Shown piece by piece: positions 63,671 through 64,000 of a DNA stretch of 64,000 bases. Under the pieces are notes generated by a model. That model searched no databases. It was not told the origin of the DNA and worked only from the letters and a program-made list of their open reading frames with translations. This stretch comes from JAIRNF01 sp031551125 (GTDB taxonomy: Bacteria; Bacteroidota; Bacteroidia; Bacteroidales; UBA932). Within the stretch, counting starts at the first letter, position 1, and each line of letters starts with the position of its first letter. The stretch lies in contig JAVBOB010000002.1 in the NCBI GenBank assembly GCA_031551125.1, forward strand, positions 181,428 to 245,427. The letters run 5' to 3'. The position numbers were made by a program, and so were the translations under genes.

Positions 63671-64000
63671 CTACAGCCCGCCTTTTTTCATTATTACCTT
63701 GTCGAACAGGCGATCGCTGAACCAGCGTTTTGCAAACAAAGCTGATCCGGCCAAATACCCTTTGGCATACCGTGGTTTCGGATTTTTAACCTCAATTACC
63801 TTTTTTATCAATTGTGCTATGATTTCAGAATCCGAACCATCAAGGTCAAAATTATTAAGCATAACGGCTCCTTTTTCAATCAGGTCTTTATAAGCTGTAT
63901 GGACAGACACTTTACGCATATTTTCAACAGCAATTCCCGGCCATGCGGTTTTAATAATCCCCGGTTCAATGATGATGACATCTATACCAAATGGTTTGAC
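63671..64000 (-). CDS. Short-chain dehydrogenase/reductase, C-terminal fragment
   Basis: The minus-strand frame is open from the window edge (VKPFGIDVIIIEPG...) to the stop at 63671; 109 residues are visible. EPGIIKTAW is the conserved post-catalytic PG...T motif of classical SDR enzymes; the C-terminal segment KPRYAKGYLAGSALFAKRWFSDRLFD fits acyl- or steroid-type SDRs. The Rossmann and YxxxK parts lie outside the window, so the substrate cannot be guessed. An internal ATG at 63919 is not the start. Confidence 0.75.
   Translation of the reverse strand, partial: VKPFGIDVIIIEPGIIKTAWPGIAVENMRKVSVHTAYKDLIEKGAVMLNNFDLDGSDSEIIAQLIKKVIEVKNPKPRYAKGYLAGSALFAKRWFSDRLFDKVIMKKGGL

Noticed and set aside
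1..64000. tRNA, rRNA, riboswitch, integrase or transposase genes
   Set aside because: No cloverleaf with a TTCGA-type arm, no rRNA-like stretch, no purine or other riboswitch core upstream of purQ or purL, and no recombinase motif was noticed. A covariance-model search would be decisive for RNAs.

Overview
The window is a 64 kb stretch of a Bacteroidota chromosome. The most likely group is an anaerobic, type IX secretion (T9SS)-positive member of the Bacteroidales; a genus cannot be assigned by eye. The evidence is SusC/SusD, FecR-type anti-sigma and PorT/PorV proteins, T9SS C-terminal domains, BACON domains, fimbrillin-like lipoproteins, a Na+-NQR complex, a flavodiiron protein, a PPi-type phosphofructokinase, and promoters of the Bacteroidota form TTTG-(about 20)-TAnnTTTG. 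No phage, transposase, CRISPR, tRNA or rRNA was seen.

Layout. 1-5.6 kb: tail of a YbhN-like membrane protein, purQ, an EEP-family hydrolase, pbpC (PBP1C) and a SlyD-type prolyl isomerase. 5.7-11.3 kb: a probable fimbria-like operon with an OmpA-domain barrel protein and three related fimbrillin-like lipoproteins, the last carrying a lectin-like extension. 11.7-19.7 kb: envelope and replication genes (yicC, lptD, SPOR amidase, MCE/MlaD protein, dnaA). 20.4-26.6 kb: the complete nqrABCDEF operon on the minus strand. 27.4-32.2 kb: class II fructose-bisphosphate aldolase divergent from a PPi-type PFK, then a flavodiiron protein and a WbqC-family protein. 32.3-36.3 kb: CAP-domain protein, FadL-like porin and a Ser/Arg-repeat lipoprotein. 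36.5-46.3 kb: proS, an unrecognised conserved-looking protein, an Omp85-like barrel, tilS, porT, ubiE/menG and short-form purL. 47.1-63.6 kb: ECF sigma, FecR anti-sigma, SusC with an STN domain, SusD, a surface lipoprotein, a 1704-residue M43 metalloprotease with a T9SS sorting domain, a BACON lipoprotein and PorV. The window ends inside a short-chain dehydrogenase.

How the genes fit together. The 47-63.6 kb block reads as a self-regulated nutrient-acquisition locus: an outer membrane transporter signals through anti-sigma and sigma, a secreted protease is exported by T9SS, and PorV, the T9SS shuttle protein, is encoded at the end. PorT at 42.5 kb is another T9SS component. NQR supplies a sodium-motive force from NADH, menaquinone methylation (ubiE/menG) supplies its acceptor, and the PPi-PFK/aldolase pair feeds it.

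Non-coding DNA is unusually rich in inverted repeats. Two copies of a roughly 290 bp TA-flanked MITE-like element with 19 bp terminal inverted repeats lie 20 kb apart in opposite orientation (26756-27046 and 46454-46741). Other gaps hold arrays of small hairpins, nested CCCCCTAAAGGGG arm pairs, GCGAGCGAAGC palindromes, or locus-specific inverted arm pairs. These, with the sigma/SusCD/protease/PorV island and the fimbria-like operon, are the parts most worth a second look.
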